NCBI GenBank assembly: GCA_964552055.1
Contig: CAZKFL010000004.1
Location: 27,220-91,219, forward strand
From: VGMD01 sp964552055
GTDB taxonomy: Bacteria > Chlamydiota > Chlamydiia > Chlamydiales > 2-12-FULL-49-11
Direction: 5' to 3'
Length of the DNA stretch: 64,000 nt
Shown: in pieces, positions 24,734 through 34,117 of the stretch
How the letters are laid out: each line of letters begins with the position of its first letter
Numbering within the stretch: the first letter of the stretch is position 1
Translations under genes and position numbers: made by a program
Notes under the pieces: generated by a model
What the model was told of the DNA's origin: nothing
The model's input: the letters and a program-made list of their open reading frames with translations, nothing else
Database searches by the model: none

Positions 24734-25588
24734 ATGACGAAAACATTTACTTACGAAGAAAAGATAGAAGAAATTAATCTTTTTCAGACACCTGAAGAGA
24801 AAATCACCTCGGCTATTGCTTTTATGAGGGAGGCAATCTCCTGTGAAGGAAAGCCCCGTTTTAGAGATTTTTGGCGAATGAAGAAGAATTGTTTTGATTT
24901 TTTATCTCTTGAGACAAATCCGATTAAAAAGACTTTCTTCTGGAAAGAGTATTCAGAGCTTTTAAAAGAGGCTCATAAGCTTCAGGAGATCTTTAAGGAA
25001 GAGATTGAGTTTCATGAGGAGCAAATTAAGCTTGCAATTAGTGGATTAGAGTCTGAGGTTCAAAATCCTGAAAAAGCAAGCGCTATTTTGCTATTTGGAT
25101 TTGAAAGGTTTCCAGAATTAAAGAAAATGGAGCAAAATGCTCGTTTTTTTGAAAGCTTAAAAGAGAAAGTTGTTGCCCTTAGAGAAGATGTTTTGGTTTT
25201 AGAAATTCGTGTTCATCAAAAAAATGATCTTCTTATGATTTTAAAGAAAATTGGTGACAAAGTCTTTCCTGAGTATAAAAAAATCGTCCAAGGATTGACG
25301 CTTGCATTCGAAGAAGAGGTTGCTCAATTTTTTGAAAAATTATCTACTTCAACCCAAAAAAGTTATCTAAAAAGAGATATTCGTCAGTATCAAGCAATCT
25401 TAAAAGAAATTCATATTTCACATGAAGCTTATAGACGCTTTCGTGAGAAATTCAGTGGCGCTTGGAAAAATATAGAAGAGCTTGAAGAAGTGAAGGTCGA
25501 GAATAAGCCTCCTCTTGAAGAGAAATCTAAATTTGCAAGAACTCTATCGGATCTCTTAGATGAAAGTGCTATGAGAGCTATTCGGTAA
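24734..25588 (+). CDS. chlamydial conserved helical protein, 284 aa
   Basis: All-helical, Glu/Lys-rich protein with coiled-coil propensity and no catalytic motif I recognise. It sits between miaA and nadD, a spot where I recall conserved chlamydial hypotheticals (the CT767-CT768 neighbourhood), but I cannot assign it to one. Its stop overlaps the nadD start (TAATG), implying cotranscription with nadD and rsfS. Confidence 0.7.
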   Translation: MTKTFTYEEKIEEINLFQTPEEKITSAIAFMREAISCEGKPRFRDFWRMKKNCFDFLSLETNPIKKTFFWKEYSELLKEAHKLQEIFKEEIEFHEEQIKLAISGLESEVQNPEKASAILLFGFERFPELKKMEQNARFFESLKEKVVALREDVLVLEIRVHQKNDLLMILKKIGDKVFPEYKKIVQGLTLAFEEEVAQFFEKLSTSTQKSYLKRDIRQYQAILKEIHISHEAYRRFREKFSGAWKNIEELEEVKVENKPPLEEKSKFARTLSDLLDESAMRAIR

Positions 25589-26106
25589 TGAATATAGGTA
25601 TATTCGGAGGAAGTTTTGATCCCGTTCACAATGGTCATATCAATTTAGTAAAAAATTTTATTGAAAATCTCCCTTTAGATAAAGTTTTTGTCATTCCTGC
25701 ATTTGTTTCCCCTTTTAAAACGCTTACTCCTCCAAAAGTTAGTCCTGAAAATAGAATGGCTTTATTAAATCTTGCTTTTGAAAACGTCGATAAAGTTGAA
25801 ATAATCAGGGATGAAATCGATAAAAAAGAAGTTTCTTACTCAATTGATACAATTCGTCTGCTAAAAAAAAGATTTCCAGATGATTCGCTCTATTTATTAC
25901 TTTCAGTTGAAATGAAGCCTTATTTCTCAAGATGGAAAAATTTTGAGGAGATCGAAAAGCTTGTCCAGGTTAAATATGGTGAGGTGTCTATTCCCATAAG
26001 CAGTACGATACTTAGGGAGAAATTAAAAAAAAGAGAACTATGTCAGGAGTTCTTTCCTGTAAAAGTTCTAGACTACATAGAGAAACATGGGCTATACTCT
26101 CTCTGA
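25588..26106 (+). CDS. nadD: nicotinate-nucleotide adenylyltransferase
   Basis: Forms nicotinic acid adenine dinucleotide in NAD synthesis. A 172-aa protein with the nucleotidyltransferase motif GGSFDPVHNGH at residues 7-17 and the C-terminal ISSTILREKL (ISSTxxR) motif. It is slightly shorter than the ~190-210 usual for NadD. Coupled to the gene upstream; its end lies within the longest possible rsfS frame. Confidence 0.92.
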   Translation: MNIGIFGGSFDPVHNGHINLVKNFIENLPLDKVFVIPAFVSPFKTLTPPKVSPENRMALLNLAFENVDKVEIIRDEIDKKEVSYSIDTIRLLKKRFPDDSLYLLLSVEMKPYFSRWKNFEEIEKLVQVKYGEVSIPISSTILREKLKKRELCQEFFPVKVLDYIEKHGLYSL

Positions 26107-26107
26107 T

Positions 26108-26473
26108 ATGGAACAAGAAAAAGAAAATATTGTACAAAAAATTTGTCAAGCTATCTATGACAAAAAAGGTTTTAACATCCTGGCGTTGCAGGTGGATGGT
26201 ATCTCTACTATTACCGATTATCTCATCATTGCGGAAGGAAATGTGGACCGCCATGTTGTGGCAATTGCACAAAGTGTGGTAAAAGAAATTGAAGAAGAAC
26301 TTGGATTTCGGCCCTATCATATGGAAGGTGTAAACTCAGGAGACTGGGTGTTAATTGATTATGTTAACGTCATCGTTCATATTTTTATGCCAGAATCAAG
26401 GGAAAAATTTCGATTAGAAGAGCTTTGGTCTAAGGGTAAACAGGTTGAGTTGAACTTAGCTCTTTCTGTCTAA
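26108..26473 (+). CDS. rsfS: ribosomal silencing factor RsfS (iojap family)
   Basis: Binds uL14 on the large ribosomal subunit and blocks subunit joining. The domain spans the entire protein: ALQVDGISTITDYLIIAEGN, HMEGVNSGDWVLIDYVNVIVHIF and REKFRLEELW. I prefer ATG 26108 (121 aa) to ATG 26087 because it avoids a longer overlap with nadD; the upstream start adds only MGYTLSD. The nadD-rsfS pairing is common in bacteria. Confidence 0.92.
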   Translation: MEQEKENIVQKICQAIYDKKGFNILALQVDGISTITDYLIIAEGNVDRHVVAIAQSVVKEIEEELGFRPYHMEGVNSGDWVLIDYVNVIVHIFMPESREKFRLEELWSKGKQVELNLALSV

Positions 26474-26490
26474 ATATTTTTAGGAGAGAG

Positions 26491-27741
26491 ATGATGAGTA
26501 AAAGGCGAATTGTGATCACAGGGATGGGGGTTGTCTCTTGTTTTGGCACTGATGTAGAGGAATTCTACAAAAAGTTGCTAGAAGGAAAGAGTGCTGTTTC
26601 TAGTGTTAACGAATTTGACGCAAGTGCTTTGCCTACAAGGTTTGGTGCCTCGGTAAAAGGTTTTGACAGGGAGCATTTTTTAGATAAGAAAAATGCGCGT
26701 AGAGTCGACTCCTGTATGGCTTTTGCTATGGGAGCTGGTAAACTTGCCCTTGGGCATTCAGGTATTGATTTAAACGCTTTAGATAAGTGCAGAGCTGGCG
26801 TTATAATTGGATCCGGAATGGGCGGCATGCAAACTTTTATTGATGGTGTTGAAGTAAATCACGAAAAGGGTCCTTCTCGCGTTAGTCCTTTTTTTATCCC
26901 GTATGTACTTACCAGTATGCCGGGGGCGTTACTTGCTATCGATATTGGTTTTAAGGGGCCAAACTACTCTGTATCAACTGCATGTGCAACTTCTAATTAC
27001 AGTATTTATTTGGCTGCAGAGCACATACTAAGAGGTGATGCTGATGTGATGCTAGCAGGGGGCGTGGAAGCTTGTTACAATAAAATGTGTTTTGCGGGCT
27101 TCTCTGCATTGAAAGCGCTTTCAAGGAGAAATGAAGATCCTGAAAAAGCTTCTAGACCTTGGGATAAAGATCGAGACGGTTTTGTTATTGGTGAAGGTGC
27201 AGGTGTCTTAGTTTTAGAAGAATTGGAGCATGCTCTTGCAAGGGGAGCTACAATTTATGCGGAGTATATGGGCGGATCTGTTACTTGTGACGCGCACCAT
27301 ATGACAGAGCCAACACCTGATGGAACAGATGTTGGAAGATGCATTCGTCTTGCATTAAAAGATTCAGGTTTAGAACCTAAGGATATTGATTATATTAACG
27401 CTCATGCGACATCGACTCCTGTGGGAGATCTTTGTGAAGTCAGGGCAATTAAAGACGTTTTTGCTGATTGCTTAGATAAAATCGATGTCAATGCAACAAA
27501 ATCAATTATTGGACATGCCCTTGGAGCAGCAGGCGCGCTTGAGGCAATTGCGACAGTAATGGCTCTTATAACAGGAGAGCTTCATCCAACAATTAATCTA
27601 GACAATCCTGAAGAAGAATTAGAAGGAATCAATGTTGTTACAAAAAGAGAGAAAACAAATCCGAAATGCGCACTTTCTAATTCATTTGGATTTGGTGGAC
27701 ATAATAGTGCAATAATTTTAAAAAAATACGAAAGGGTTTAA
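26491..27741 (+). CDS. fabF: beta-ketoacyl-ACP synthase II
   Basis: Elongating condensing enzyme of type II fatty acid synthesis. A 416-aa protein with the catalytic triad visible: Cys165 in VSTACATSNYS, His in NAHATSTPVGD and His in SIIGHALGAAGALEA. The C-terminus is NSFGFGGHNSAIILKK. Good RBS (AGGAGAGAG). Followed two bases later by the nudix gene. Confidence 0.97.
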   Translation: MMSKRRIVITGMGVVSCFGTDVEEFYKKLLEGKSAVSSVNEFDASALPTRFGASVKGFDREHFLDKKNARRVDSCMAFAMGAGKLALGHSGIDLNALDKCRAGVIIGSGMGGMQTFIDGVEVNHEKGPSRVSPFFIPYVLTSMPGALLAIDIGFKGPNYSVSTACATSNYSIYLAAEHILRGDADVMLAGGVEACYNKMCFAGFSALKALSRRNEDPEKASRPWDKDRDGFVIGEGAGVLVLEELEHALARGATIYAEYMGGSVTCDAHHMTEPTPDGTDVGRCIRLALKDSGLEPKDIDYINAHATSTPVGDLCEVRAIKDVFADCLDKIDVNATKSIIGHALGAAGALEAIATVMALITGELHPTINLDNPEEELEGINVVTKREKTNPKCALSNSFGFGGHNSAIILKKYERV

Positions 27742-27742
27742 G

Positions 27743-28189
27743 TTGAGAGATTTGCAGGATCATGAAGAAGATGCCTCGTTTGGTATTGTCCCCGTTTATT
27801 TTAGCGGTAAAGAGACTTTAGTTTTTATTTTAAGGCATTTAAGTGGTTACTGGGGTTTTCCTAAAGGTCACCCGGAAGCTAATGAGACGGAGTTAGATAC
27901 TGCAAAGAGAGAGCTTTTTGAAGAAACTCATTTGCAGGTGGATAAGGTTCTTTCTGATAAACTTTTGCAAGAGAAGTATTCGTTTAGAGTTGATGGAAAA
28001 ACAATTCATAAAACTGTTAGTTATTTTATAGCGTCAGTAACTGCTATGGATACAGTTATTGATACAAAAGAGGCGAGAGAAGGTAAATGGGTTGATATTA
28101 ATGAGGCTCCCATGCATCTTACTTTCAAAGAAGCACAAAGAATTTGTAGAGAAAGCTGCCAATTTTTAAGAGGAAATGGTTATGAGTAA
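27743..28189 (+). CDS. Nudix hydrolase (Ap4A-type)
   Basis: A 148-aa protein with an intact Nudix box (GHPEANETELDTAKRELFEE, then T), preceded by WGFPKGH as in Ap4A hydrolases. Starts at TTG one base after the fabF stop, so translation is likely coupled. Role: probably removal of diadenosine polyphosphates or related nucleotides. The fabF-nudix order matches my memory of CT770-CT771. Confidence 0.9.
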   Translation: MRDLQDHEEDASFGIVPVYFSGKETLVFILRHLSGYWGFPKGHPEANETELDTAKRELFEETHLQVDKVLSDKLLQEKYSFRVDGKTIHKTVSYFIASVTAMDTVIDTKEAREGKWVDINEAPMHLTFKEAQRICRESCQFLRGNGYE

Positions 28190-28757
28190 TAAAGTAATTC
28201 CAGGTCAGTTAGGAACTAGTTTATTAAAAGAGATTGGATGGGGAGCGCTTGCCAGTTTTCCTTTGGCTCTTGCTGCGCCACTCGCAATTCATCTTCCTTT
28301 TTCTCCCATTCCTATTACCATTCAAGTCCAATTAGTCTTTTTTCTATCAGCTCTTTTAGGTTCAAGAAAGGCTGTGTTTATGGTGCTAGCCTTTTTACTT
28401 CAGGGTGGAATGGGCTGGCCTGTATTTGCAGGAGGTGCTGCTGGCGTCCTAAATATGATAGGACCAAGAGGGGGTTACCTTCTAGGTTATCTTGTTGCAG
28501 CCTATTTTGTTGGCAAACATTATGAAAATGCAAAAAGTAAATCTATCGTGACATTTTTTCTGAGCATGGCAGCTGGAAATCTAATTGTTTATGTGTGCGG
28601 ATTTTCTTGGCTTGCAGTCTATGTTGGGCTAAAGAAAGCATTCATTTTAGGAATTGCTCCTTTTGCGTTAGCAGATCTTATTAAGCTTTCTTTATTTGCT
28701 ACATTAAAAACTGCTGTGACCGAGCTTTTCCATTTTGCTAAAAAGCGCGATGCCTGA
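28182..28757 (+). CDS. bioY: biotin transporter substrate-specific component BioY
   Basis: S-component of an ECF-type biotin importer. A 191-aa protein with about six membrane helices; BioY landmarks are LPFSPIPITIQVQ and GGMGWPVFAGGAAG, then RGGYLLGY. Start chosen at ATG 28182 because AGAGGA is 8 bases upstream, whereas ATG 28176 is too close. It overlaps the end of the nudix gene by 8 bp. Biotin uptake supports the idea of an intracellular auxotroph. Confidence 0.9.
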   Translation: MSNKVIPGQLGTSLLKEIGWGALASFPLALAAPLAIHLPFSPIPITIQVQLVFFLSALLGSRKAVFMVLAFLLQGGMGWPVFAGGAAGVLNMIGPRGGYLLGYLVAAYFVGKHYENAKSKSIVTFFLSMAAGNLIVYVCGFSWLAVYVGLKKAFILGIAPFALADLIKLSLFATLKTAVTELFHFAKKRDA

Positions 28758-28760
28758 TTT

Positions 28761-28949
28761 CTATTGCTTGATAGAAAAAATCATTTTTCCAATTTCACGA
28801 GTTCTTTCCGTTGCTCCCAGATGATTTTGGTTGTCTGCATCTGCTTTGAAAGAGTATTTTTCATCATACATGGGGGAAATATAATTTGTGATGGATGAAT
28901 TAAACGGATTTTGGATAGCGCTATATGTTGAATCAAGACTGATTTTCAT
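28761..28949 (-). CDS. small hypothetical protein, 62 aa
   Basis: A short frame with a good RBS (AGAGG seven bases before the ATG). It fills the space between bioY and the aas promoter and is convergent with bioY. No recognised domain. Plausible but unproven. Confidence 0.4.
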   Translation of the reverse strand: MKISLDSTYSAIQNPFNSSITNYISPMYDEKYSFKADADNQNHLGATERTREIGKMIFSIKQ

Positions 28950-29028
28950 TTTCTTACCTCTAAATTTTTGTTTATATTATGTAATCTTTAATGGATTTTG
29001 TTCTTCCCGTCAACAAGAAATGAATGCT

Positions 29029-29057
29029 TTGATTTTTTAGAGAAGACAGGATATAAT
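29029..29057 (+). promoter_or_regulatory. promoter upstream of aas
   Basis: TTGATT (29029-29034), a 17-base spacer and a perfect TATAAT (29052-29057). It lies 35 bp upstream of the aas ATG. It is the best consensus-type promoter I found in the window. Confidence 0.7.
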
Positions 29058-29092
29058 TACTCCTTCATTAGATTTTATTCTAAAGGTCTTGT

Positions 29093-31816
29093 ATGTTAAG
29101 AGATGCGACAATAATGGTTCTTAGGGGAATGATAAGATTTCTTTTAAGTTTAAGATATCGGATAAAAATTCGAGGTGCGGATGTATTAAAAAGCCCGCAA
29201 TTACAAGATAAGGGAATTTTGATTTTACCAAATCATCCGGCGGAAATCGAACCGTTTATGTTAATGGTTTTGCTGGGGAATAAATTTGATTTAAGACCTC
29301 TTGTTATTAGTAATTTTTATAATTATCCGTTTGCATCATGGATCATGAAGCTGATTCGAGCAAGGCCTGTTTCTGAATTTGATAAAGCCGTGAGTAGTTA
29401 TAAATTAAAGGCAGCGGAAAAGCTTTTTCATGATGTTACCAATGACTTAAAAAGCAATAAGGCTGTCCTTCTTTATCCGAGCTCTGCATTAAAGACTTCT
29501 GGAGAAGAAAAAATCGGCGGAAGATCTTTGGCACATGCAACGCTTCAGGACGCTCCTGATAGTGAAATTCTTCTTGTCAGAATAACAGGTCTCTGGGGAT
29601 CAATGTTTTCAAAAGCATACACGGAAGAGACGCCTAATTTTTGGAAAATTATTGGTAAGGGCGCTCTGCTTTTGTTAAAAAATTTGATCTTTTTTGCGCC
29701 AAGAAGGGAAGTTATTATTGAATACGCTCTTCCCCCAAAAGATTTTCCTAAGTTTGGTTCTAGAGCCGAATTTAATAAAGCCTTAGAAACATTTTATAAT
29801 CAGTACCCAACAAAAACTGAGGAGAGACTAGCGAAAGAGCCTTTATCTAAAGTGCCCCTGTATTTTTGGTCGACTAGATTCTATGAGGTGCCTAAAGCTT
29901 TGCCAAAACCGAATGTATATCACGAAATTTCAGTTCCTCTGCATATCCGTCAAGATATTATGTATCAACTTTCGGAAATGAGTGAGAAGTCTGTAAAAGA
30001 AATTCATGATCATAGTAATCTGATTTATGATTTGGGGCTAGACTCGCTGAATGTTGCCTCATTATATACGTATTTAGATAGTCATTACGAATTAGAAAAA
30101 AGTTTGGAGCCAGGTGATCTTATGGTAGTTCAAGACCTTTTTGCGGCAGCTATGCGATTAAAGAAAGGTGGAAAAGATGAGTCGATTAAACTAGATGATT
30201 CTTCATGGCCTAAATATGGAAGAAGACCAGATCCTGTACATGCTAAGGGCGAGAGTATTGTAGAAGCTTTTTTCAATAAGGCGGATGAGTTAAAGAGTGC
30301 GCCTGCAATTGCAGATGCCGTTTCTGGCGTGATGGATTACCAGACAATGAAAAGAGCAATTGTCATTTTAGCTAAAGAGATTCAAAAGTTAGAAGGCAAC
30401 TATATTGGTATTATGCTGCCAGCTTCGAATGGTGTTTTTCTAGTTATTTTAGCAACTATGCTTGCTGGCAAAGTTCCTGTGCCTCTCAACTGGACTGTTG
30501 GATCATTTTTCTTAAACCATGCAATTGATTTAATGGATATTAAGAATGTTATCACTTCAGAAAAATTCATGAAGAGACTTGATAATGTTGATATTGGAAA
30601 GGCATTAGATCTTCTTGTAACACTTGAAGATATACGAAAAGGACTTTCAATTAAAGATAAGCTTAGTGGTGCCTTTCTTGCAAAGCGTAGTGGAAAAACG
30701 ATATTAAGCAAATTTCCTGGTGGGAAGATTAAAGGGGATGACATTGCAGTGGTTCTCTTTACTAGTGGGACAACTGCTTTGCCAAAAGCAGTTCCGTTAA
30801 GTCACAAAAATATTATTATCGATCAGAGAGATACGCTTGAGGCAATAGATCTTCATGAAAGTGATGTAATTATGATGCCTTTGCCGCCATTCCATATTTT
30901 TGGTTTAAACATAGGATTTCTTGGATTGCTTTTAGGGCTTCGAACGGTTTATTCTCCTGATCCATTGGATGGTTCTCATATTGCAAAAGAGATTTTGAAA
31001 TGGAGAGCAAGCGTTGTTATTATGGCGCCTACATTTTTCTCACATCTATTTAGATCAGCTACTTTAAGTCAGTTGAAATCTGTTCGTTTATGTGCGTCTG
31101 GAGCTGAAAAGGCACCTCCTACATTGCTTGAATTTGTCCAAAAATTAGGAAGCGTGATGTGGCTTGAAGGTTATGGATTAACAGAGACATCGCCTATGAT
31201 TTCTGTAAACACGAGCAAGGAAAGACCAAGAGGAGTTGGAAAAATTATTCCTGCTGTTGATCTTGTCATTCGTGATCCAGAGACCGGAGTAAAATTAAAT
31301 GTTCATCAAATTGGTGAAATTTGCGTTCGTGGAGATACCATATTTAATGGATACTACAAGCAAGATAATTCGGATTATTTTGTGGATATTGAAGGTAAGA
31401 GTTACTATAAAACAGGTGATCTAGGCTACTATGATGAGGATAGATACCTTTATCTAGAGGGTCGTCTCAAGCTTACATTTAAAAGAGGTGGCGAGATGAT
31501 CAATTTAGTGGCAATTGAAAAGGTCTTGTTTGATAAAGCTAAGGAAAAAGGTTGGATCCCGCCTGATACGGGTAGATCTCCATTTGCCTGCGCCCCAAAA
31601 GAAGTGACGGGGGCAGCAACAAGAGCTGTTCTATTTAGTGAAATTAACATTGCTTTGGACCAAGTCAATAGCGCTCTTTTAGAAGCAGGTTTTTCGCGCC
31701 TTTATAAAATTAATGAAGTGATTCATATAGATGAATTGCCCCTACTAAAGACAGGTAAAGTTTGTTATAGAAAACTGTTTGATAAAATCAAAGAAAATGA
31801 AGTGGTAAAAGTCTGA
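29093..31816 (+). CDS. aas: fused acyltransferase / ACP / acyl-ACP synthetase (Aas-type)
   Basis: A 907-aa three-part protein for phospholipid remodelling or fatty acid salvage. Residues 1-240: PlsC-like acyltransferase with LPNHPAEIEP, where the usual HxxxxD reads HxxxxE (His48, Glu53). Residues ~285-355: a carrier domain with the LGLDSLNV phosphopantetheine site. Residues ~375-900: an AMP-forming ligase with VLFTSGTTALPKAVPLSHKN, LEGYGLTETSP, YKTGDLGYYD and a C-terminal Lys (LLKTGKVCYRK). E. coli Aas lacks the internal carrier domain. The stop is one base from the cysS ATG. Confidence 0.92.
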   Translation: MLRDATIMVLRGMIRFLLSLRYRIKIRGADVLKSPQLQDKGILILPNHPAEIEPFMLMVLLGNKFDLRPLVISNFYNYPFASWIMKLIRARPVSEFDKAVSSYKLKAAEKLFHDVTNDLKSNKAVLLYPSSALKTSGEEKIGGRSLAHATLQDAPDSEILLVRITGLWGSMFSKAYTEETPNFWKIIGKGALLLLKNLIFFAPRREVIIEYALPPKDFPKFGSRAEFNKALETFYNQYPTKTEERLAKEPLSKVPLYFWSTRFYEVPKALPKPNVYHEISVPLHIRQDIMYQLSEMSEKSVKEIHDHSNLIYDLGLDSLNVASLYTYLDSHYELEKSLEPGDLMVVQDLFAAAMRLKKGGKDESIKLDDSSWPKYGRRPDPVHAKGESIVEAFFNKADELKSAPAIADAVSGVMDYQTMKRAIVILAKEIQKLEGNYIGIMLPASNGVFLVILATMLAGKVPVPLNWTVGSFFLNHAIDLMDIKNVITSEKFMKRLDNVDIGKALDLLVTLEDIRKGLSIKDKLSGAFLAKRSGKTILSKFPGGKIKGDDIAVVLFTSGTTALPKAVPLSHKNIIIDQRDTLEAIDLHESDVIMMPLPPFHIFGLNIGFLGLLLGLRTVYSPDPLDGSHIAKEILKWRASVVIMAPTFFSHLFRSATLSQLKSVRLCASGAEKAPPTLLEFVQKLGSVMWLEGYGLTETSPMISVNTSKERPRGVGKIIPAVDLVIRDPETGVKLNVHQIGEICVRGDTIFNGYYKQDNSDYFVDIEGKSYYKTGDLGYYDEDRYLYLEGRLKLTFKRGGEMINLVAIEKVLFDKAKEKGWIPPDTGRSPFACAPKEVTGAATRAVLFSEINIALDQVNSALLEAGFSRLYKINEVIHIDELPLLKTGKVCYRKLFDKIKENEVVKV

Positions 31817-31817
31817 T

Positions 31818-33218
31818 ATGCTGAACGTATTTGATACCAAATCTAGAAAAATAGTCGAGTTAACACCTGCTGATGGAAAGACCATTAAAATGTATACATG
31901 TGGTCCAACAATTTATAATTTCCCTCATATCGGAAATTTGCGCACCTATGTATTTGAGGACCTCTTAAGACGGACAATCAAGTATTTCGGAATGGGTGTA
32001 AAGCAAGTAATGAATCTAACAGACATCGATGATAAGACGATTCGAGGCGCTCTTGCAAAAAAAGTTTCTTTGTTAGAGTTTACAGATGTTTATAAACACG
32101 CATTTTTTCAAGATTTAGAGACCTTGCAAATTGAAAAGGCTGAGGTCTATCCGGCAGCAACAGATCATATTAAAGAGATGATCTCCATGATCGAGACCCT
32201 TATTGCTAAAGGAATTGCCTATAAAACAGAAGATGGAAATGTTTTTTATCGCATTGCGAAATTCCCCACATACGGCGCACTGTCTCACCTCAATTTGAAA
32301 GATTTAAAAGAGGGCGCATCTAAAAGAGTTAGTAATGATGAATATGAAAAGGAAAGTGTCAGTGACTTTGCTTTATGGAAGGCCTACGAAAAAGAAAAAG
32401 ATGGCGATATTTTTTGGGAATCACCTTTTGGAAAAGGGCGCCCCGGCTGGCACATCGAGTGCTCTGCAATGGCAATTGCCTATCTAGGTGAAACACTTGA
32501 TCTTCATATGGGCGGCGTTGATAACATGTTTCCGCATCACGAAAACGAAATTGCCCAATCAGAAGGGTGCACAGGAAAAACATTTTCAAGGTTTTGGATG
32601 CATTCCGAACACCTTCTTGTCGATGGCAAGAAAATGTCTAAAAGTTTAGGAAATTTTTATACCCTCCGCGATCTTTTAGAGAAGGGATACAAAGGGCGCG
32701 AAGTCCGCTACCTTCTCCTATCAACACATTATAGAACGCAACTTAACTTCACCTTTGAAGGCCTTGAGGCTGCTCGTCAAAGCCTCAAACGCATTGATGA
32801 CTTTGTATTCAGGCTGAAGCATATTCAAACGGAAAGCGATAATTCTATCACAGGATTTATAGAAGACTTCAAGAAACTTTTTAAAGAGAGCTTAGGCGAT
32901 GATTTAAATATCTCTAATGCTTTAGCCGCCCTCTTTGATTTTATCCGCAAAATGAACACCTACATGGACAGCGAAAGCCTTGGAAAAACAGGCGCCGCCG
33001 AAATCCTCGCCCTTTTTACAGAGCTTGATACAATTCTATCCCTATTTAATCAAGATGATGAAAAGCCACCTTCCGAAATAGAGGAAAAAGCAAAACTCCG
33101 CCTCAAAGCGCGCCAGGATAAAGACTGGAAGTTAGCAGACGTTTTACGAAAAGAGATCGATGCAGCGGGCTACATTGTGGAAGATTCACCTGCAGGTTAC
33201 CTCCTAAAAAGAAAATAA
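31818..33218 (+). CDS. cysS: cysteinyl-tRNA synthetase
   Basis: Class I synthetase, 466 aa. MYTCGPTIYNFPHIGNLRTY carries the zinc Cys and the HIGH-type motif. HIECSAMA with HHENEIAQSE supplies further zinc ligands, and KKMSKSLGNF is the KMSKS loop. Codon usage shifts visibly from T-ending codons in the first half to C-ending codons after about 32.4 kb. Follows aas with one base between them. Confidence 0.97.
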   Translation: MLNVFDTKSRKIVELTPADGKTIKMYTCGPTIYNFPHIGNLRTYVFEDLLRRTIKYFGMGVKQVMNLTDIDDKTIRGALAKKVSLLEFTDVYKHAFFQDLETLQIEKAEVYPAATDHIKEMISMIETLIAKGIAYKTEDGNVFYRIAKFPTYGALSHLNLKDLKEGASKRVSNDEYEKESVSDFALWKAYEKEKDGDIFWESPFGKGRPGWHIECSAMAIAYLGETLDLHMGGVDNMFPHHENEIAQSEGCTGKTFSRFWMHSEHLLVDGKKMSKSLGNFYTLRDLLEKGYKGREVRYLLLSTHYRTQLNFTFEGLEAARQSLKRIDDFVFRLKHIQTESDNSITGFIEDFKKLFKESLGDDLNISNALAALFDFIRKMNTYMDSESLGKTGAAEILALFTELDTILSLFNQDDEKPPSEIEEKAKLRLKARQDKDWKLADVLRKEIDAAGYIVEDSPAGYLLKRK

Positions 33219-33286
33219 ATTCACTAAAGAGCATATTTAAAGGAATGTAACTTCATTGTAATCAGATGCTTGAGGTGGTGTTGGGT

Positions 33287-34090
33287 ATGTCAAATTCAGA
33301 AGGTCGAGTGATTCAAGTTGTTCCTTATGATCCTAATTGGCCAAAAATGTTCGAGGTTGAGGCAGAGCTTATTCGAGAGCGAATGGGGGAAAACTGCATA
33401 TCCATTCATCATATAGGTTCTACATCGGTTGCTGATTTACCAGCTAAACCTGTTATTGATATGCTCGTGGTTGTAAAGGATATTCGAAAAGTTGATCAAG
33501 CAAATCAGCTCATGGAAGAGATCGGATATGAAGCTAAAGGTGAGAATGGAATGGCCTTTCGAAGGTTTTTTCAAAAGGGGAATCCCGTTCGAACTCACCA
33601 TATTCATGCCTATGAAGAGGGCGATCCTGAAATAGATCGGTATCTAAAATTTCGCAACTGGCTCCGCATGCATAAAGAGGATGCAGAAAAATATGCATCA
33701 TTAAAGAAGGAATTAGCGGCAAGATTTCCAAGTGACATTCTTAAGTATGTTTCCGGTAAAAGCGCCTTTGTAGAAGGTATTGATGAAAAGGACGGTTTTG
33801 ATGGCTGGCGTATTGTCCAAGCGCTTACAGAGCAAGAGTTTGCTGCAGTACGATCTCTTTCGGGTAATCAAATGCCCCTCATAGGAATAAACCACATTCA
33901 TTTTGTTTTTTACAAAGTAGCCAAAATTATTGGCTATGCGCATCTGAAGCTCTGCGAAAATCACGAGGCAGTTATAGAAATGCTTAAAATTGATCATCGC
34001 TACTTTAGCCAAGCGATTGAAAGTCAATTTTATAAACAGTGTGAGCGCTGGCTAACTCATCAAGGTTATACAAACAAGACCAGGGAATAA
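33287..34090 (+). CDS. GrpB (UPF0157) - GNAT fusion, probably truncated at the C-terminus
   Basis: Start chosen at ATG 33287 because GAGGTGG lies 8 bases upstream. Residues ~5-165 form the GrpB nucleotidyltransferase-like domain (VVPYDPNWPKMFE, HHIGSTSVADLPAKPVIDML, YLKFRNWLRMH). A second part (IGYAHLKL, AVIEMLKIDHRYFSQAIESQ, QCERWLTHQGY) resembles the middle of a GNAT acetyltransferase. It stops at HQGYTNKTRE, before the last GNAT strands, which suggests truncation. The 3' 187 bp are duplicated at 35081-35267. Confidence 0.8.
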   Translation: MSNSEGRVIQVVPYDPNWPKMFEVEAELIRERMGENCISIHHIGSTSVADLPAKPVIDMLVVVKDIRKVDQANQLMEEIGYEAKGENGMAFRRFFQKGNPVRTHHIHAYEEGDPEIDRYLKFRNWLRMHKEDAEKYASLKKELAARFPSDILKYVSGKSAFVEGIDEKDGFDGWRIVQALTEQEFAAVRSLSGNQMPLIGINHIHFVFYKVAKIIGYAHLKLCENHEAVIEMLKIDHRYFSQAIESQFYKQCERWLTHQGYTNKTRE

Positions 34091-34117
34091 TGACTATTGC
34101 AGATTTTTCTACCATGA
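33931..34117 (+). repeat. 187-bp direct duplication, copy A (3' end of grpB-GNAT)
   Basis: Aligns without gaps to 35081-35267, with only a handful of substitutions. It covers the last ~53 codons, the stop and 27 bp downstream. Confidence 0.95.
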
